DNA from: a virus
Direction: 5' to 3' (one strand)
DNA: 32,083 bases
IMG/VR virus record: IMGVR_UViG_3300025889_000548
Span: 1 to 32,083 of that record
Shown here: positions 30,752 through 32,083 of the stretch, one piece after another
Layout of the letters: every line of letters begins with the position of its first letter
Numbering within the stretch: position 1 is the stretch's first letter
Program-made: the position numbers and the translations under genes
Notes under the pieces: generated by a model
The model's database searches: none
What the model was told of the DNA's origin: nothing
Seen by the model: the letters and a program-made list of their open reading frames with translations, nothing else

Positions 30752-31129
30752 TCACATTGACAACTTTTTTTTCAGTTTTCTTAAACTTTTTTCATCCTCC
30801 TTTATTTTAACCCTCTCCATAAATTGTTCGTGTATTGGTAACTCATCGGGTCCAAATGTATAATTTAGAGCTTCTAATATTCGTTGAACTCCAATAAAGT
30901 CTTCTTCCCTGATTGGATTGAATTTAATATAGTCGTATTCATCACTCTCTTCCTCTCTGTTAATCTTTTTGTAGTGTATCTTACACTTGGTATCAATTCC
31001 CCATTTAGTCTTCTTAGAACGATAAAAATCATCTTCAGGTTTATATTGTCCGCAGATTCTACAAAAGAATTCCCAACCATCTTGGGTGAGCACTCTACGG
31101 GATAAATGTTGTTCAAATTGTTTTTTCAT
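30752..31129 (-). CDS. Zinc-finger-like small protein, 125 aa
   Basis: Residues about 22-55 contain FCRICGQYKPEDDFYRSKKT, then DTKCKIHY. The CxxC...KPxxxFY...KxG...CxxH pattern is a zinc-ribbon-like module common in phage and HNH-associated proteins. The C-terminal two thirds are acidic then basic helices (EEESDEYDYIKFNPIREEDF; EDEKSLRKLKKKLSM), with no HNH catalytic motif visible. It is divergent from the helix-turn-helix gene across the promoter and operator region, so the two may be cross-regulated. The N-terminus is repeated at 1-83. Confidence 0.75.
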   Translation of the reverse strand: MKKQFEQHLSRRVLTQDGWEFFCRICGQYKPEDDFYRSKKTKWGIDTKCKIHYKKINREEESDEYDYIKFNPIREEDFIGVQRILEALNYTFGPDELPIHEQFMERVKIKEDEKSLRKLKKKLSM

Positions 31130-31134
31130 TTTTG

Positions 31135-31166
31135 TTTGACTTAATGTTTTTATTATTCTATAATTG
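31135..31166 (+). promoter_or_regulatory. Promoter of the replication module, right copy
   Basis: TTTG at 31135-31138, 20 nt, TATAATTG at 31159-31166; identical to the left copy. Confidence 0.7.
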
Positions 31167-31167
31167 T

Positions 31168-31183
31168 GATTGTAGGAACAATC
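31168..31183. promoter_or_regulatory. Operator-like perfect inverted repeat
   Basis: GATTGT, AGGA, ACAATC, perfectly symmetric, at the expected transcription start. The left copy differs here, so the two strain variants may differ in operator recognition. Confidence 0.4.
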
Positions 31184-31225
31184 TACATAATTAAATATAA
31201 GTTAAAATAAAAAAAAATTAAGGAA

Positions 31226-31543
31226 ATGGGAAAGCAAAAATTAACCCCAAGAATGGTGAGAACAATTATTGAATTGTTGCTCGAAGGCAATTTAACACAT
31301 CAAAAAATTGCAGACAGAATCAACCACAGTCTATTGGCTAACAGAACCAGTCAATTAAGACCGGCTAAAACAATTAAAAGGAGTTTGATTACAAAAATTA
31401 ATTGTACTTTGAAAAACAAAGCAAAATCAGCTCATCGTTGGACTGATGTTATTGAAGATTATCTTCACGAAAATCCAACAGTAAAAAAGAGACTTGATGG
31501 AACAACTAATTTGGATGAAATCTTTAAAACAACAGAACTATAA
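31226..31543 (+). CDS. Helix-turn-helix DNA-binding protein, variant copy, 105 aa
   Basis: The same length and N-terminal half as the gene at 180. Differences are scattered (K31R, S38A, R49T, E51K, M54L, R63K) and then dense in the last 25 residues (NPTVKKRLDGTTNLDEIF). Its stop is 2 nt before the next start, whereas the left copy overlaps its neighbour by 4 nt. A divergent C-terminus beside a swapped partner domain suggests that the two proteins touch each other. Confidence 0.75.
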   Translation: MGKQKLTPRMVRTIIELLLEGNLTHQKIADRINHSLLANRTSQLRPAKTIKRSLITKINCTLKNKAKSAHRWTDVIEDYLHENPTVKKRLDGTTNLDEIFKTTEL

Positions 31544-31545
31544 AA

Positions 31546-32083
31546 ATGATTGAAATGAAAGATAAAGACTCATTTATATTCCATCTTCGTTGGAGTAGTA
31601 TTTTCAAACAATTAAATGACGAACAATCAGGAAAATTAATTAAACATATTATTTCTTATTGTTCAGATGAAAATCCAGAAACAGAAGAATTCTGGTTGAA
31701 TATTGCGTTTGCTCCTATCAAAGATAAGTTGAAAGAAGATTTGCAAACTTGGAAAACCATATGTGAACGAAATAGTCAAAATGGTAAACAAGGAGGGGCA
31801 CCAAAGGGTAACCAAAACGCTCGTAAAGCACCTCAAAATAACCAAAATAATAAAACAACCAAAACAACCCAAAACAACCCAACTAACCCCAAACAAGCCG
31901 ATAATGAATATGAATATGATTATTCTAAAAATAATCATAATGAATATTCATTATCTACTGGGATTGTTAAGGGTAATCAACCCATTGAGTCGTTGGGTTC
32001 TGTGGAAACCTTTGGGGTTTCCATCGACACCCAATCTCCTCAAGGGTTTCTACCCAAAGGTTATGTTGATATAACCGATGAGG
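31546..32083 (+). CDS. Replication protein variant with DUF6291-like N-terminus, partial (179 codons shown)
   Basis: From ATG 31546 (an ATG at 31555 is an alternative) the product begins with KDSFIFHLRWSSIFKQLNDE and QSGKLIKHIISYCSDENPE, the pattern of the DUF6291 family of small phage replication-module domains. GKQGGAPKGNQNA follows, the same linker motif as in the left copy, then an Asn/Thr/Gln-rich linker. From NQPIESLGSVETFGV the protein is identical to the left copy, in the same frame, until the window ends. It is therefore the same gene with a different N-terminal domain. The C-terminal part is off the edge. Confidence 0.75.
   Translation, partial: MIEMKDKDSFIFHLRWSSIFKQLNDEQSGKLIKHIISYCSDENPETEEFWLNIAFAPIKDKLKEDLQTWKTICERNSQNGKQGGAPKGNQNARKAPQNNQNNKTTKTTQNNPTNPKQADNEYEYDYSKNNHNEYSLSTGIVKGNQPIESLGSVETFGVSIDTQSPQGFLPKGYVDITDE

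Larger units (their letters stand above)
31047..32083. repeat. Diverged terminal overlap, right copy
   Basis: Homologous to 1-1067 as described there. It carries the variant helix-turn-helix gene and the variant replication protein with the unrelated N-terminal domain. Confidence 0.8.

Noticed and set aside
31763-32074. Plus-strand frame of 103 aa at the right end
   Set aside because: It is out of frame with the DUF6291-like replication protein variant, which reads in frame into the shared C-terminal part.

Overview
The window is one nearly complete genome of a tailed dsDNA phage, most likely infecting a Bacteroidota (flavobacteria-like) host. The evidence is a low G+C content, A-rich 5' leaders with no Shine-Dalgarno sequences, promoters of the Bacteroidota type (TTTG, 19-20 nt, TAnnTTTG), and a virion gene set in which only terminase, portal, prohead protease and tape measure resemble broad families. 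The remaining virion proteins look like those of Bacteroidota siphoviruses. No tRNA, integrase, DNA polymerase or endolysin is recognisable.

The two ends overlap. Bases 1-1067 and 31047-32083 are homologous but not identical. The first 127 nt and the last 110 nt match exactly, and the stretch between has diverged. The simplest reading is a circular or circularly permuted genome of about 31.05 kb whose two ends were assembled from two co-existing strains. In those strains the replication protein carries two unrelated N-terminal domains in front of the same C-terminal part.

Layout: (1) 30.3-31.1 kb, two minus-strand small genes, then a divergent promoter and operator region. (2) 0.2-1.9 kb, a plus-strand replication module: a helix-turn-helix protein, a DUF1376-like initiator or helicase-loader type protein, and an unknown. 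(3) 1.9-3.7 kb, small unrecognised early genes, several with their own promoter and a repeated A-rich leader. (4) 3.73-4.09 kb, a noncoding origin candidate with three 23-bp iterons and three consensus DnaA boxes. (5) 5.65-4.09 kb, a minus-strand operon of a DNA methyltransferase with a NUMOD1-like tail and two small genes. (6) 5.7-6.0 kb, a holin-like gene, a possible small structured RNA and a strong terminator. (7) 6.0-30.3 kb, one long plus-strand late block: terminase, tail genes, tape measure, prohead protease, scaffold, major capsid, an intron-split tail-tube-like gene, an appendage cassette, portal, head-tail adaptor and a second holin-like gene.

The most notable items are as follows. 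A compact 246-nt group I intron with a full set of core pairings interrupts a virion gene at 23235-23480. A likely -1 frameshift on a run of ten T at 8588-8597 joins a tail-chaperone-like gene. A HAD-phosphatase-like domain sits inside the prohead protease. Proline/threonine linkers join anchors to display domains in at least four virion proteins. The iteron/DnaA origin and the replication-protein domain swap complete the list.
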